Shown: piece after piece, positions 42,158-51,880 of the stretch
Position numbering within the stretch: position 1 is the first letter of the stretch
Layout: each line of letters begins with the position of its first letter
NCBI RefSeq assembly: GCF_030124375.1
Contig: NZ_JASKLS010000001.1
Coordinates: forward strand, 602,526 to 666,525
Origin: Sinorhizobium sp. 6-70
GTDB taxonomy: Bacteria; Pseudomonadota; Alphaproteobacteria; Rhizobiales; Rhizobiaceae
Length of the DNA stretch: 64,000 nt
Direction: 5' to 3'
The notes under the pieces: generated by a model
The model's database searches: none
Told to the model about the DNA's origin: nothing
What the model saw: the letters and a program-made list of their open reading frames with translations, nothing else
Position numbers and translations under genes: made by a program

Positions 42158-43621
42158 ATGTTTGACTGCTCGGCGGCAACGACGGCGACACCCGGCCACG
42201 TTGGATGCCTCTGCCACGGGCCCGAAATCCGATACATCGCCGAGCGCGTCAAACTTCGGTTTTCCCGGCGCGACTTCATGACCGGAATAGCCGCAGCGGC
42301 GACCGGCGTCGGCCTCGGAACCACCGCTTCGGCGCAACTGCAGCCGCCTCCCCCGGCAACGGCGCGGCCAATCCTCTTCACCAACATCCGCCTCTTCGAT
42401 GGCACCTCTCCGACCCTTCGCGAGGGCGTGCGCGTGCTCGTCGAGGGCAACCGGATCAAATCGGTCGAGGATGGCGGGGCGGAGGCACCCGAGGAAGCGA
42501 TGACGATCGACGGCGCCGGCGGGGTATTGATGCCGGGGCTGATCGACGCCCACACACATTTGACCTTCTCGTCCGTTCCCCTGGCGGTGGCGCTGACCGC
42601 CGATCCCAATTATCTGGCGTTGCGCTCGGCCCGGACTGCCGGCGATTACCTGATGCAGGGGTTCACCTCCGCGCGCGATGCCGGTGGACCCGTATTTGCG
42701 CTGCAGCGGGCGATCGACGATGGCACGATCGTCGGTCCCCGCATCTGGCCGGCCGGAGCGATGATCTCGCAGACGTCCGGCCACGGAGACTTTCGCACCC
42801 GTCACGATCTGCCCCGCGAAGACCGCGACCAGCTGCATTTTTCCGAGCGCAGCGGAGCGGCCGCGATCGCCGATGGGGTCGACGAGGTGCTGCGGCGAAC
42901 GCGCGAGCAACTCTTCCTCGGCGCCAGCCACATCAAGGTGATGGCGGGCGGCGGCGTCACCTCCGACCATGATCCGCTCGACTCCACGCAATATACCGAA
43001 GCCGAGCTCCGCGCGGCAGTCGATGCGGCGGCGGGCTGGAACACTTACGTGACGGTGCACGCCTATACGCCAAAGGCGATCCGGCTGGCGATCGCGGCAG
43101 GCGTCAAATGCATCGAGCACGGGCACCTCGCCGACGAGGACACCGCGAGACTAATGGCGGAAAAAGGCATATGGTGGAGCCTTCAGCCTTTCCTGGATGA
43201 CGAGGACGCCGCACCATTTCCGGAGGGGTCGCCGCAACGCTTTTCCCAGATGCAGGTCATCAGCGGCACGGACACCGCTTACGAACTGGCGAAGAAGCAC
43301 GGGATCAGGACGGCGTTCGGGACCGACACGCTATTTTCGGAAAGGATCGCGGCCCGCCAGGGAGCGCAGCTCGCCAAGCTCACCCGGTGGCATGCGCCGG
43401 CGGAGGTGCTGAGGATGGCAACGGCGGACAATGCCGAACTGCTCGCACTTTCCGGGCCGCGCAGCCCCTACACCGGCAAGCTCGGCGTCATCGAAGCGGA
43501 CGCGCTCGCCGATCTGCTGGTGGTCGGAGGAGACCCTCTGGCGGACATCTCGCTGATCGCCGACCGGAACAATCTGAAGCTCATCATGAAGGACGGAAAG
43601 ATCTACAAGAATACGCTTTGA
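42158..43621 (+). CDS. Tat-exported amidohydrolase
   Basis: A 487-residue metal-dependent hydrolase of the imidazolonepropionase-like branch. A twin-arginine signal FSRRDFMTGIAAAATGVGLG lies unusually far in (about residues 35-55), behind an extra 34-residue N-terminus. After it, GVLMPGLIDAHTHLTFSSVP carries the HxH metal ligands, then IKVMAGGGVTSDH with the bridging Lys, VTVHAYTPKA, CIEHGHLAD and TAFGTDTLFSE with the catalytic Asp. It would be exported folded to the periplasm and cleave a cyclic amide or peptide-like bond. AGGAGGGAG lies ahead of the ATG. Confidence 0.85.
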   Translation: MFDCSAATTATPGHVGCLCHGPEIRYIAERVKLRFSRRDFMTGIAAAATGVGLGTTASAQLQPPPPATARPILFTNIRLFDGTSPTLREGVRVLVEGNRIKSVEDGGAEAPEEAMTIDGAGGVLMPGLIDAHTHLTFSSVPLAVALTADPNYLALRSARTAGDYLMQGFTSARDAGGPVFALQRAIDDGTIVGPRIWPAGAMISQTSGHGDFRTRHDLPREDRDQLHFSERSGAAAIADGVDEVLRRTREQLFLGASHIKVMAGGGVTSDHDPLDSTQYTEAELRAAVDAAAGWNTYVTVHAYTPKAIRLAIAAGVKCIEHGHLADEDTARLMAEKGIWWSLQPFLDDEDAAPFPEGSPQRFSQMQVISGTDTAYELAKKHGIRTAFGTDTLFSERIAARQGAQLAKLTRWHAPAEVLRMATADNAELLALSGPRSPYTGKLGVIEADALADLLVVGGDPLADISLIADRNNLKLIMKDGKIYKNTL

Positions 43622-44069
43622 CCGATGTCCTTCGTCGTCGGCGATGATGCTTTCCGTCTCAGTTTCCAGAGCTGTAATTTAGGCGACATACAATGTCTGG
43701 TAGTGTCTGTCAGCGCGTGCTACCGTCGAAAATGCCAAGAGGGAAATAGGAGGCGATTATGGAAATGGCCTATCCCGTTCGCACAGGTAGACACTTCCAA
43801 TAGTGTATCGAGGGGAGCGGAATTCCATTCCCAAATCGAGGGAGGAGCGGCCCTCAGGCCGGAGACGGTGCAGTATCAACGAGGTTTGGATCAGGCCAGA
43901 TTCGCCAAGCTATGTCGCGTCAGGCCGTTGCGATGGTCGACTGGTCCACAGATGTTCTCGGTGTCAGGTAGCAAACGCCACCAGCGCAGGGGGCAGCATT
44001 CGGCCCATTGCGGTCATTCCCATGTCACATGCCGCAAATAGGTGACGTCCTGACCTCCGGGAGATTGCG
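43622..44069. other. Intergenic gap, no gene seen
   Basis: About 450 bp. The base composition falls toward 50 percent GC, lower than the neighbours, and the frames through it have no site or family. GGGAGATTGCG precedes the next ATG. Confidence 0.45.
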
Positions 44070-44642
44070 ATGATTGCTATACTTGGCATACACGGTTCCG
44101 CGCAGCACCCGGAGGTCATTAGCGAATTCACCAATCGGCTTGCGCCACAGCAGCCACGTTGCAGCCCGCGAGGAACATTTGTGGATGGTGAAGGCTTCAC
44201 TTTCTTCAAAAGGCGATCGGATCGCTCCATACCTCACGAAGAACTTATAGCTCTCGCTAGGAAAAGCATATCTGCCGACGGTTTCGTGGTCGCTTGCGGC
44301 CTAAAAGACATGCTCGTTGTCGGGTATTCCAGCGGAGCAATTTTCGGAACCGCACTTCTTGCGCTCGCACCAGAAAATTTCGTTGGAGCTATATTGCTGC
44401 GGCCCCAGCCAATCTCAGACGATTTCACTTTTCCAGAATTGTCAGGCAAGCCTGTGCTTATCATTTCGGGTCTGCATGACAACAGGAGAGAGCCACAGCA
44501 CGCCTCCCAAGTAGCGGACCAGCTTATCGCCGCGAACGCAGTGGTTACCCACCACGCGCTCGATGCGGGCCATGGATGGGCCCCAAACGACGATGATCTT
44601 GTGCTCGCTCGTTCGTGGATGGATGAGTACTTCCCAACCTGA
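44070..44642 (+). CDS. Alpha/beta hydrolase (phospholipase/carboxylesterase-like)
   Basis: A 190-residue hydrolase: MIAILGIHGSAQHPE opens it with the oxyanion motif, VVGYSSGAIFGTALL is the serine elbow G-Y-S-S-G, SGLHDNRREP carries the acid and DAGHGWAPND the histidine. The family is the small carboxylesterase/lysophospholipase type. Its GC content is lower than the neighbours, hinting at a separate origin. Single gene; the substrate is unknown. Confidence 0.75.
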   Translation: MIAILGIHGSAQHPEVISEFTNRLAPQQPRCSPRGTFVDGEGFTFFKRRSDRSIPHEELIALARKSISADGFVVACGLKDMLVVGYSSGAIFGTALLALAPENFVGAILLRPQPISDDFTFPELSGKPVLIISGLHDNRREPQHASQVADQLIAANAVVTHHALDAGHGWAPNDDDLVLARSWMDEYFPT

Positions 44643-44721
44643 GTTTCCCCGTAACCTTCCGAGCGATGACTGCTGTTGGCCCATCTCTGCCATGGGGCCG
44701 AGGTGGGCCCTTTGCGCCATA

Positions 44722-45057
44722 TCAGACACTGTCGGTTGCAGTAGTCAGGTCGCGTTCAACATACTGATCAAGATGCCGAAGCCACTTACGCTCGATGGCG
44801 GCTTCGATGTCGATATCATTTGCGCGCAGGTACAGGACGAATTGCCCGAACAAATCGGCGGCTTCGTTCTCCAATGCTTCGCGGGTGCCTCCTGATCCAT
44901 CCGCGTTTGGTTTAGCTCTGCCGGCTGTCAGTTCGCCAAGTTCCTCCGTCAGCTTCAGCAGATACCAGTCCGCGCTACGCGGGATATTGTGCACTCGTGC
45001 GTAAAGCTCTCCGACTTGACCTATCCGGTCGCTCAGCTCTTTGAATGTGGCACTCAT
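44722..45057 (-). CDS. MazG-like nucleotide pyrophosphohydrolase
   Basis: A 111-residue all-helical protein. The first MazG metal motif is in LLKLTEELGELTAGR (ExxE) and the second in ALENEAADLFGQFVLYLRAN (ExxxD), the pattern of all-alpha NTP pyrophosphatases. Such enzymes remove aberrant nucleotides or (p)ppGpp-like compounds. The start at 45057 begins MSATFKELSDRIGQVGELYA; upstream codons are open but lack a site. Convergent with the hydrolase gene at 44070. Confidence 0.8.
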   Translation of the reverse strand: MSATFKELSDRIGQVGELYARVHNIPRSADWYLLKLTEELGELTAGRAKPNADGSGGTREALENEAADLFGQFVLYLRANDIDIEAAIERKWLRHLDQYVERDLTTATDSV

Positions 45058-45498
45058 TCGATCCCCGGCAGCAGTGTAATGACTCAGTCGAGTGACGCTA
45101 CCAAGGGTTTGCGACACGGCGGTTGCAATGGCCGCAAATGGCGCATTCCGGACGTCCCCACGTTTGGCGGAGATTGGAGGCATTTGCTACGTCAGTTCGG
45201 ATGTTTTCCGTCGGGCTCCGGTAATCTTCGAGCCGATGGGGACGTGGCGGAGATAGCCTCTGGCGACGTCTTCGGGAGCCAGGCTCGGCGGATGAACATA
45301 TCGGCGGGTGCTTCGCTCCTCGCCTGGCCGCCTGGGCGGAAGCGCAGGACGCCAGGGGTTCCGTCTCCCGTAGCGACGCCTCTTCTTTTGCATCACGCGT
45401 ACGTGGCACCCGAATGCCGGCCATTTTCCTCGATCTGTTTGATCGAGAGCATATTCAAGTGAAGTCTCTGCTGGTAGACGGATGATCGATCGGAGCAA
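45058..45498. other. Intergenic gap, no gene seen
   Basis: About 440 bp between the MazG-like gene (minus) and the copper cluster (plus). Frames in it on both strands look incidental. GATCGGAGCAA precedes the ATG at 45499. Confidence 0.45.
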
Positions 45499-45894
45499 AT
45501 GATGCTGAGGCACCTGCGCAGTAGAAAGAGCATATGGGTGGCGCTTGTCGCCGCCTGCCTGCTCGTTCTGCAGGCTGCGAGCGGAGTTGCGGCCAGCCCC
45601 GCACCGATCGGGGTGGATAGTTTCGGAAACCCGCTTTGCATCTCGGACGCGAACTCAGGGCACCACGGCCACGACGAGCAGGCGCCAGCGAACGATCACT
45701 CGGGAAAGCAGGACTGCTGCACCCTTGCTTGCGGGATGTTCGCCCATCCGGCTATCCCGGGGAGACAGCTTTACGCTTTTGACGCGCCGTCTGCGGCACT
45801 CGTCACTCTCCCTGTAGCAAGGGATGATCCCGACCTACGGCAACCGCTGGAAGAATTTCAGGGAAGCCCCAGGGCGCCTCCGCGCAAGGCGTAA
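45499..45894 (+). CDS. DUF2946-like exported Cys/His-rich protein
   Basis: A 131-residue exported protein: signal MMLRHLRSRKSIWVALVAAC plus LLVLQAASGVAASP, then a metal-ligand-rich middle GHHGHDEQ and DCCTLACGMFAH. Proteins of this type (DUF2946) lie next to copper genes in proteobacteria and are thought to handle periplasmic copper. It heads the copper cluster with YcnI and CopC-CopD following. The C-terminal part varies and lacks other motifs. Ribosome site GGAG 7 bp upstream. Confidence 0.7.
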   Translation: MMLRHLRSRKSIWVALVAACLLVLQAASGVAASPAPIGVDSFGNPLCISDANSGHHGHDEQAPANDHSGKQDCCTLACGMFAHPAIPGRQLYAFDAPSAALVTLPVARDDPDLRQPLEEFQGSPRAPPRKA

Positions 45895-46016
45895 AAATAT
45901 CTGCACCACGCTGATTTCGCGAACGTATAGTCGCATCAGCGCATCCAATCCAATATGAAGCCGACCAACTGCGCCTGGCATCCGCAGGCGTAAGACGCTC
46001 GGCATCTTGTCAGGGC

Positions 46017-46120
46017 CTACTGCATGATTCCTTCAATCGGGATCGATTTGAGGAAAAATCATGCAGCATTTCAAAGTGTTACAGCGACCTTGGCGCGTCG
46101 TTTGGACGCGCGGCGCTGTA
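46017..46120. repeat. RIME-like intergenic mosaic element
   Basis: CTACTGCATGATTCCTTCAA...TTGAGGAAAAATCATGCAGC, then TTACAGCGACC, GGCGCGTCGTTTGGACGCGC and GGCGCTGTAG. It lies between the DUF2946-like gene and ycnI and could separate their transcripts. Confidence 0.85.
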
Positions 46121-46172
46121 GGGCCGCTTAGATAACCGCCGGGCGCAACCGCCGGCGACATGGAGACGAAAT

Positions 46173-46703
46173 ATGTTCAAGACGTTCATTACGACCGCAG
46201 CCATTCTGGCTCTCGGAACCAGCGCGGCGCTGGCGCATGTCAGCCTGCAGGTCAAGGAAGCGCCTGTCGGCTCGACCTACAAGGCGATCCTGCAGGTGCC
46301 GCACGGTTGCGAGGGCAAGCCGACGACGACCGTCCGGGTGCAGATCCCCGAAGGCGTCATTGCGGTCAAGCCACAGCCGAAGGCCGGCTGGACCATCGAG
46401 AAGGTCACGGGCGCCTATGCGAAGTCCTATGACAACCACGGCACGCCGACCAGCGAGGGGGTGAAGCAGGTCATCTGGAGCGGTGGAAACCTGGCCGACG
46501 ACGAGTATGACGAATTCACCCTGCGCGTCTTCCTGACGCCCGATCTCAAGGCCGGCGAAATGCTGTATTTCCCGGTTGTGCAGGAGTGCCCCGGTGGCCT
46601 CACCGAGCGTTGGATCGAGATTCCGGCTGCCGGCCAGTCGTCCGACGACCTCGAATTGCCGGCGCCGGGTCTGAAACTGCTTGAAAAAGCCGCTGGACAC
46701 TGA
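46173..46703 (+). CDS. ycnI: YcnI-like DUF1775 copper-binding protein
   Basis: A 176-residue periplasmic protein. Signal MFKTFITTAAILALGTSAAL is cut before HVSLQ, giving a mature N-terminal His, as in the His-brace copper site of YcnI proteins. The DUF1775 core follows: PVGSTYKAILQVPHGCEGKP, PKAGWTIEKVTGAY, EFTLRVFLTPDLKAGEMLYF and CPGGLTERWIEIP. It would receive or pass copper to the CopC domain of the next gene, with which it is co-transcribed (61-bp gap). Confidence 0.92.
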   Translation: MFKTFITTAAILALGTSAALAHVSLQVKEAPVGSTYKAILQVPHGCEGKPTTTVRVQIPEGVIAVKPQPKAGWTIEKVTGAYAKSYDNHGTPTSEGVKQVIWSGGNLADDEYDEFTLRVFLTPDLKAGEMLYFPVVQECPGGLTERWIEIPAAGQSSDDLELPAPGLKLLEKAAGH

Positions 46704-46764
46704 GCACTTGTGCCAATGAGCCGGCGCTTCGACGCCGGCTCCCTTTCGACCTCAGGATCATCCG

Positions 46765-48375
46765 GTGAATACGCTCCCGGTCATCAAATTCCCGCCCGGC
46801 CTTGGCCGGGTAACGATCGCCGTCCTGGCCTGGCTTTTCCTGGCGACGGCGGCCCTTGCCCATGCGTCGCTGACCGCGACCGCCCCGCGAGACGGTGCCG
46901 TCCTTCCCACTGCCCCCGCAACGCTTGCGCTGTCGTTCAGCGAGCCGGTCTCTCCTCTGACACTGAAACTGGTCAAGCCGGATGGCTCCACGGTCGCACT
47001 CGAGCGGTTTACCCTCCGGGATCGCACGGTGGAGATCGAGGTACCGCCCGACCTTTCCACAGGCACGCACGTCCTTTCCTGGCGGGTCGTCTCCGAAGAC
47101 GGACATCCGGTCGGCGGCTCGATCGTCTTTTCCATAGGTTCCCCAAGCAGGTCGGCGTATGCCGGCGAAGCGATCGACTGGCAGGTGCGCGCCGCGCTCT
47201 GGACGAGCCGGATAGCGCTTTATGCCGGCCTCTTTTTCGGCATCGGCGGCGTCTTCGCCTTGAGCTGGTTCCTGCAAGGCGCGCGAGCCGGGCTCCGGTT
47301 CATTGCGGCAATGCTTGGCATCGGGCTCGCAGGCATCGCTTTGTCCGCAGGCTTTCAGGGACTGGACGCGCTCGGCATGCCGCTCCCGGCCTTGGCCGAG
47401 CCTCGGGTGTGGTCGGCCGGGCTTGGAACGAGTTTCGGCAAGACCGTTATCGTGATGGCCGCCGCGCTCGCCCTTGCAGGCGTTGCGCTCGTCTCGCGCC
47501 GGCTGCAGCTCGCGCGGTGGATTTCACTCACGGCACTGATCGCGGGTTCGCTGGCGCTCTCCTTGAGCGGCCACGCCAGCGCCGCCGAGCCGCAATGGCT
47601 GATGCGCCCGAGCGTCTTCCTGCATGCAATCACGATCGCGCTCTGGGTCGGCGCCCTGGTGCCGATCGCAAGACTGCTCCAGGCCGGCCACGCACATGCG
47701 CTCAAGGCCCTACATCGCTTCTCGGTTTTCATTCCCTTCTCGGTCGCGCTTCTCGTGGCGGCGGGCCTCGTGCTGCTGATCGTACAGGTGGGGCATCCCT
47801 CGGCACTCCTCGACACGGCCTATGGCAATATCTTTCTGGTCAAGCTCGCTCTTCTCCTCGTTCTTTTCGCTCTGGCAGCAATCAACCGATGGCTGCTGAC
47901 AGCCCGCGTCGAAGCCGGCGACCAAGGCGCCGCCCGGTATCTCGTGCGCTCGATCGCTGCCGAGACGCTGCTGGTGCTGCTGGTTTTCGGCGTGACGGCT
48001 TCGTGGCGTTTCACGCCGCCGCCGCGAGCGCTCGTGACGGTCGCCGCGGAGCCCGCCTCGGTCCACATTCACGGGGAAAAGGCGATGGCGGAAATAACGA
48101 TCACGCCCGGCCGACCGGGACCGGTCGATGCCTCCGCCCTCGTCATGGACGGCGATTTCTCCGCCCTCGACCCGAAGGAGGTCACCTTCGTCTTTTCCAA
48201 CCCCTCGGCCGGTGTCGCCGAGATAAAGCGCAAGGCCAGCAAGGCGGCGGACGGAACATGGCGCACCTCCGATCTCCTCCTGCCCCTCCCCGGCCTCTGG
48301 AAAATCAGGCTCGACATATTGATCAGCGATTTCGAGATCACCCGGATCGAGGGGGAGATCCAGATCGGGCCGTAG
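46765..48375 (+). CDS. CopC-CopD fusion, copper resistance/uptake protein
   Basis: A 536-residue protein from a GTG start. A signal ends ATAALA, the mature part begins HASLTATAPRDGAVLPTAPA, and the CopC domain ends with SEDGHPVGGSIVFSIG, giving His and Asp ligands. Eight or so membrane helices of the CopD type follow (about 155-440: LYAGLFFGIGGVFALSWFLQ, HASAAEPQWLMRPSVFLHAI, LWVGALVPIARLL). A C-terminal soluble domain (about 445-536) ends the protein. It probably moves copper across the inner membrane. Its last 270 bp and the following 80 bp are duplicated at 52962-53314. Confidence 0.93.
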   Translation: MNTLPVIKFPPGLGRVTIAVLAWLFLATAALAHASLTATAPRDGAVLPTAPATLALSFSEPVSPLTLKLVKPDGSTVALERFTLRDRTVEIEVPPDLSTGTHVLSWRVVSEDGHPVGGSIVFSIGSPSRSAYAGEAIDWQVRAALWTSRIALYAGLFFGIGGVFALSWFLQGARAGLRFIAAMLGIGLAGIALSAGFQGLDALGMPLPALAEPRVWSAGLGTSFGKTVIVMAAALALAGVALVSRRLQLARWISLTALIAGSLALSLSGHASAAEPQWLMRPSVFLHAITIALWVGALVPIARLLQAGHAHALKALHRFSVFIPFSVALLVAAGLVLLIVQVGHPSALLDTAYGNIFLVKLALLLVLFALAAINRWLLTARVEAGDQGAARYLVRSIAAETLLVLLVFGVTASWRFTPPPRALVTVAAEPASVHIHGEKAMAEITITPGRPGPVDASALVMDGDFSALDPKEVTFVFSNPSAGVAEIKRKASKAADGTWRTSDLLLPLPGLWKIRLDILISDFEITRIEGEIQIGP

Positions 48376-48456
48376 CTGCAAGCTGCCGATATTGGGCCAC
48401 TTCCAGACCTCTACTGCTAACGCCACAAAGGGCGCGTTTCGACCCTATGCGGACCT
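48105..48456 (+). repeat. Direct repeat, copy A (3' end of CopC-CopD gene)
   Basis: About 350 bp, from CGCCCGGCCGACCGGGACCG to the segment after the stop (GCCACAAAGGGCGCGTTTCG). Copy B is at 52962-53314, offset by 4857-4858 bp, with about 95 percent identity by eye. Together they flank the DUF3604-PpiC-HupE cassette. Confidence 0.9.
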
Positions 48457-48671
48457 CGGTATGCCGCTCATGAATGACGCGGTTTGGCCCAATGCGGCCA
48501 ATGGTGCTCATTGCGAGCGCTTGGTCTTCGGAGTTCTATTCGGCGGCCGGGGAGTTGGGGCTATTGTCGTTGACTCTTAAATCTGTAACAACTAGCCGCG
48601 ATACTACTTTTCATACCCATACAGCTCGCATTGCAATTCACCGCAACTTACGCCGAGGAAGGATGCGTTCT

Positions 48672-50879
48672 ATGTGCCGGATGAACAGAAAAACTTTGTT
48701 GCTTTCTTCAACAATCCTCGCCTTAGCCGCCACTTCCGTCGCCGCGCAGGAACGCCACGCTTTTTTTGGCCAGACCCACCAGCACACGAGCTGGTCGCTG
48801 GACGCGTATATCATCGGTAACACGGTCACCGGCCCCGAAGAAGCCTATCAATACTCCATGGGGCAGCCGATCAAACATCCGGCGGGCTACGACGTGCAGA
48901 TCAAGACGCCGCTGGATTTCCAGGGAGTCACGGATCATTCGGAGTATGTCGGCGTCGTCCGACTTGCCAACGATCCAACCTCGTCGATCAGCAAACTTCC
49001 GGTTGCGGCGAAGCTGAAGGTCACCAAAGACAACGGTCCGATCAAGATCTTTCAATGGATGGCTGGAAGCATCGCCAGCGGCAAGCCGATCTCGGAGCTG
49101 TTGGACCCAAAGCTCACCGGTTCGGTGTGGAGCGAGAACACTGCCATCGCCGAAAAATACAACAAGCCAGGGCAATTCACGACCTTCTGTTCATACGAGT
49201 GGACGTCGATGCCTAATAACCAGAACATGCATCGGAACGTGTTCTTCAAGGATTGTGCAAAGCTTCCCGAGGCTCCGTTCACCGCGATTGAGTCCGACCA
49301 TCCGGAGGACCTCTGGACCTGGATGGACGGTCAGCGCAAGGCCGGGAACGATGTGCTCGCCATCTCGCACAACGCCAACCTGTCCAACGGCATCATGTTC
49401 CCGACCGATGTGGACAGCAAGGGCAATCCGTTGGATGCGGCCTGGGCACAGCAGCGCATGACCAACGAGCCGCTGACGGAGATCAAACAGGTGAAGGGCG
49501 TCTCGGAAACGCATCCCGATCTCTCGCCCAATGATGAGTTCGCCAACTACGAGATCATGAACTACCTCATCGGGCTTGATAACAGCACGTCCAAGCTTCA
49601 CGGCAGCTACACCCGCGAGGCCTATCAGAACGGCCTGGCGATGCAGGCGACACGTGGATACAACCCGTACAAATTCGGTGTGGTTGGCGCAGGGGATTCG
49701 CACAACACCGCCACCGCCTACTCGCAATCGAATTTCTTCGGTGCCCATGGCCTGACCGACGCGACGCCAGCGGCGAGATTGGCCGGGAAGGTCGAATCGG
49801 GCATGAACATCCTGCAAACCGGAACGTCGGGGCTCACCGTCGTCTGGGCAGAGGAGAACACCCGCGAGTCGATCTTCGCCGCGATGCAACGCAAAGAGGT
49901 CTATGGCACGAGCGGCGTCCGCATCCAGGCAAGGATGTTTGGTGGCTGGGAGTATGACAAGGGACTTCTGGCCGATGCCGACTGGGTGAAGACGGCCTAT
50001 GCTGGTGGTGTGCCGATGGGCGGTGATCTGCCGGCGGCCGAGGGCAAGGTTCCCTCCTTCGTCGTAGCGGCGGTCAAAGACCCGGCGGACGGAAATCTCG
50101 ACCGGATACAGATCATCAAGGGATGGACAAAACACGGTCAGATTTTCGAGAAGGTTTTCGACGTCGCCTGGTCTGGTGATCGCCAGCCCGATCCCGTGAG
50201 CGGCAAGCTGCCTCCAGTAGGCAGCACCGTCGATATCACCAAGGCAACCTACACGAACGACATCGGTTCGGTGGAACTCAAGGCGGTGTGGGCCGACCCG
50301 GACTTCGATCCCGGCCTGCACGCTTTCTACTATGCACGCGTCCTGCAGATTCCGACGCCCCGCTGGAGCACCTACGATGCCGTGAAACTCGGTATCCTGC
50401 CGCCAAGCAACGCGCCCGCCACCGTGCAGGAACGCGCCTGGACCACACCGATCTGGTACACGCCAACGCCAGCAGCAATCGCAAGAGGCGAACGAGGCCT
50501 GACCGTCGACGACTTGACCAAAGGGGGCTCCACGGCCCTGACCGACGATCAGCTAAAGCAACTCGTCGTCGGCAAGACTTTCAACGTACGTAATACGGTG
50601 ACGGGCGAGAACCTCCAGGTCTTGTTCGGTGAAAACGGACAGCGCATCGTGACGCAACTCAACGATGGCCCGCCCAAAACGGAAGACCTGCTGCAGGTGA
50701 TGCACACGCGTATTTCGGGATCGACGGCGGCCTACGAAATCCGTGATGGTCACATCGTCACGACCATCGAAGGGACACCGTTCGAACTGACCGTCTACAC
50801 TTCCGGCGACAAATACATCGCTGCCCGCAGCAATGAGTTCGGCTACGCAAATTACGAGGTGCAGGCCGTGATGCAGTGA
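48672..50879 (+). CDS. DUF3604 protein, PHP-like metal phosphoesterase fold, exported
   Basis: A 735-residue protein. Signal MNRKTLLLSSTILALAATSV followed by AAQ is cut near residue 26. The mature N-terminus has FFGQTHQHTSWSLDAY with an HxH pair (36, 38), then GVTDHSEYVGVV, SYEWTS, LAISHNANLSNG and VGAGDSHNTATAYSQ, the metal-ligand pattern of PHP-type phosphoesterases, to which DUF3604 is related. It is secreted to the periplasm; the substrate is unknown. Starts at 48663 and 48681 are alternatives; 48672 has GGAAGG at fair spacing. It is the first gene of a cassette with PpiC and HupE. Confidence 0.88.
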   Translation: MCRMNRKTLLLSSTILALAATSVAAQERHAFFGQTHQHTSWSLDAYIIGNTVTGPEEAYQYSMGQPIKHPAGYDVQIKTPLDFQGVTDHSEYVGVVRLANDPTSSISKLPVAAKLKVTKDNGPIKIFQWMAGSIASGKPISELLDPKLTGSVWSENTAIAEKYNKPGQFTTFCSYEWTSMPNNQNMHRNVFFKDCAKLPEAPFTAIESDHPEDLWTWMDGQRKAGNDVLAISHNANLSNGIMFPTDVDSKGNPLDAAWAQQRMTNEPLTEIKQVKGVSETHPDLSPNDEFANYEIMNYLIGLDNSTSKLHGSYTREAYQNGLAMQATRGYNPYKFGVVGAGDSHNTATAYSQSNFFGAHGLTDATPAARLAGKVESGMNILQTGTSGLTVVWAEENTRESIFAAMQRKEVYGTSGVRIQARMFGGWEYDKGLLADADWVKTAYAGGVPMGGDLPAAEGKVPSFVVAAVKDPADGNLDRIQIIKGWTKHGQIFEKVFDVAWSGDRQPDPVSGKLPPVGSTVDITKATYTNDIGSVELKAVWADPDFDPGLHAFYYARVLQIPTPRWSTYDAVKLGILPPSNAPATVQERAWTTPIWYTPTPAAIARGERGLTVDDLTKGGSTALTDDQLKQLVVGKTFNVRNTVTGENLQVLFGENGQRIVTQLNDGPPKTEDLLQVMHTRISGSTAAYEIRDGHIVTTIEGTPFELTVYTSGDKYIAARSNEFGYANYEVQAVMQ

Positions 50880-50902
50880 GGAAGGTGTCGGGAGGGGTTG
50901 CC

Positions 50903-51880
50903 ATGAAACTGTTTCCGATTGCACCTGAACCCGCTGCTAAACAAGACGATGTCGACGACGTGGTGAAAACCAAGTGGCAAAACGTTCTCCGCGAACCGCT
51001 GCTGCACTTCCTCGTCGTCGGTTCCCTGCTGTTCGGCGGCTACCACTTCCTCAATCCCGGAGAGGAAGAGGGGGTAGATACGCGGAAGATCGTCTTGACC
51101 AAGGACGATGTGCGGCAACTGGCGATTAGCTGGCTGGCGCAGGGACGGTCGGCTCCCACGCCCGAGCAGATCATGGGTCTGGTGGATCAGAAGGTGACCC
51201 AGGAAATCCTGTTCCGCGAAGCCGTGGCCCTTGGGCTCGACCGCGACGACGAGGTGGTGAAACGCAGGCTCGCCCAGAAGATGGACTTCCTTGCCGCCGA
51301 TGTGGCGGCATTGCAGGAGCCGACCACCGAGCAACTGAACACCTGGTTCACGGTCAACTCGGAGCGCTTCGCCCTGCCTGCACATGCAAGCTTCCGGCAT
51401 TTGTATTTTTCGCCAGACAAGCATGGCAAGGCAGCCCGCGAGGCTGCGGCGGCCGCGCTCGCGACAGTCGGCGGGCGGCCGCCGGAGAATGTTGCCGCCG
51501 TCGGCGACACCTTTATGTTCCAGAACCATTACCGGGACGCCACCCCGGAACAGATGGCGAAGGAGTTCGGGCCAGCATTCTCCGAGGCGTTGTTCCAACT
51601 TACACCCGGCAAATGGGAGGGACCTATTCGATCTGGATATGGATGGCACCTCGTCTGGATCGACGCCATGGACCTCGGCCGCATTCCGGCGTTTACGGAG
51701 GTCATTCCCAGCGTCAAAGCCGGGTGGATAGAAGACCAATATCGCGAGATAAAGCGCATCGCGTTGGATGAGATGCGGTCCCGATATGTCGTCACCGTGC
51801 CTGAGATCAACGCCAGCGACCTCCGAGACCTGCAGGTATCTGCTGGAAGCAGCGCTCAGTTCGAGGTGCCCCCACAATGA
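50903..51880 (+). CDS. Membrane-anchored PpiC-type peptidyl-prolyl isomerase
   Basis: A 325-residue protein with a single N-terminal anchor (EPLLHFLVVGSLLFGGYHFL, about 35-55) and a periplasmic part. SurA/PpiD-like helices follow (LTKDDVRQLAISWLAQGRSA, TQEILFREAVALGLDRDDEV). The parvulin domain lies at about 155-270: ASFRHLYFSPDKHGKAAREA, GPAFSEALFQLTPGKWEGPI and RSGYGWHLVWIDAM. It would help fold exported proteins. The start at 50903 has GGAGGGG ahead; the DUF3604 stop is 23 bp upstream, and the HupE gene overlaps its stop, so the three genes form one operon. A dedicated folding helper for the DUF3604 partner is a reasonable inference. Confidence 0.9.
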   Translation: MKLFPIAPEPAAKQDDVDDVVKTKWQNVLREPLLHFLVVGSLLFGGYHFLNPGEEEGVDTRKIVLTKDDVRQLAISWLAQGRSAPTPEQIMGLVDQKVTQEILFREAVALGLDRDDEVVKRRLAQKMDFLAADVAALQEPTTEQLNTWFTVNSERFALPAHASFRHLYFSPDKHGKAAREAAAAALATVGGRPPENVAAVGDTFMFQNHYRDATPEQMAKEFGPAFSEALFQLTPGKWEGPIRSGYGWHLVWIDAMDLGRIPAFTEVIPSVKAGWIEDQYREIKRIALDEMRSRYVVTVPEINASDLRDLQVSAGSSAQFEVPPQ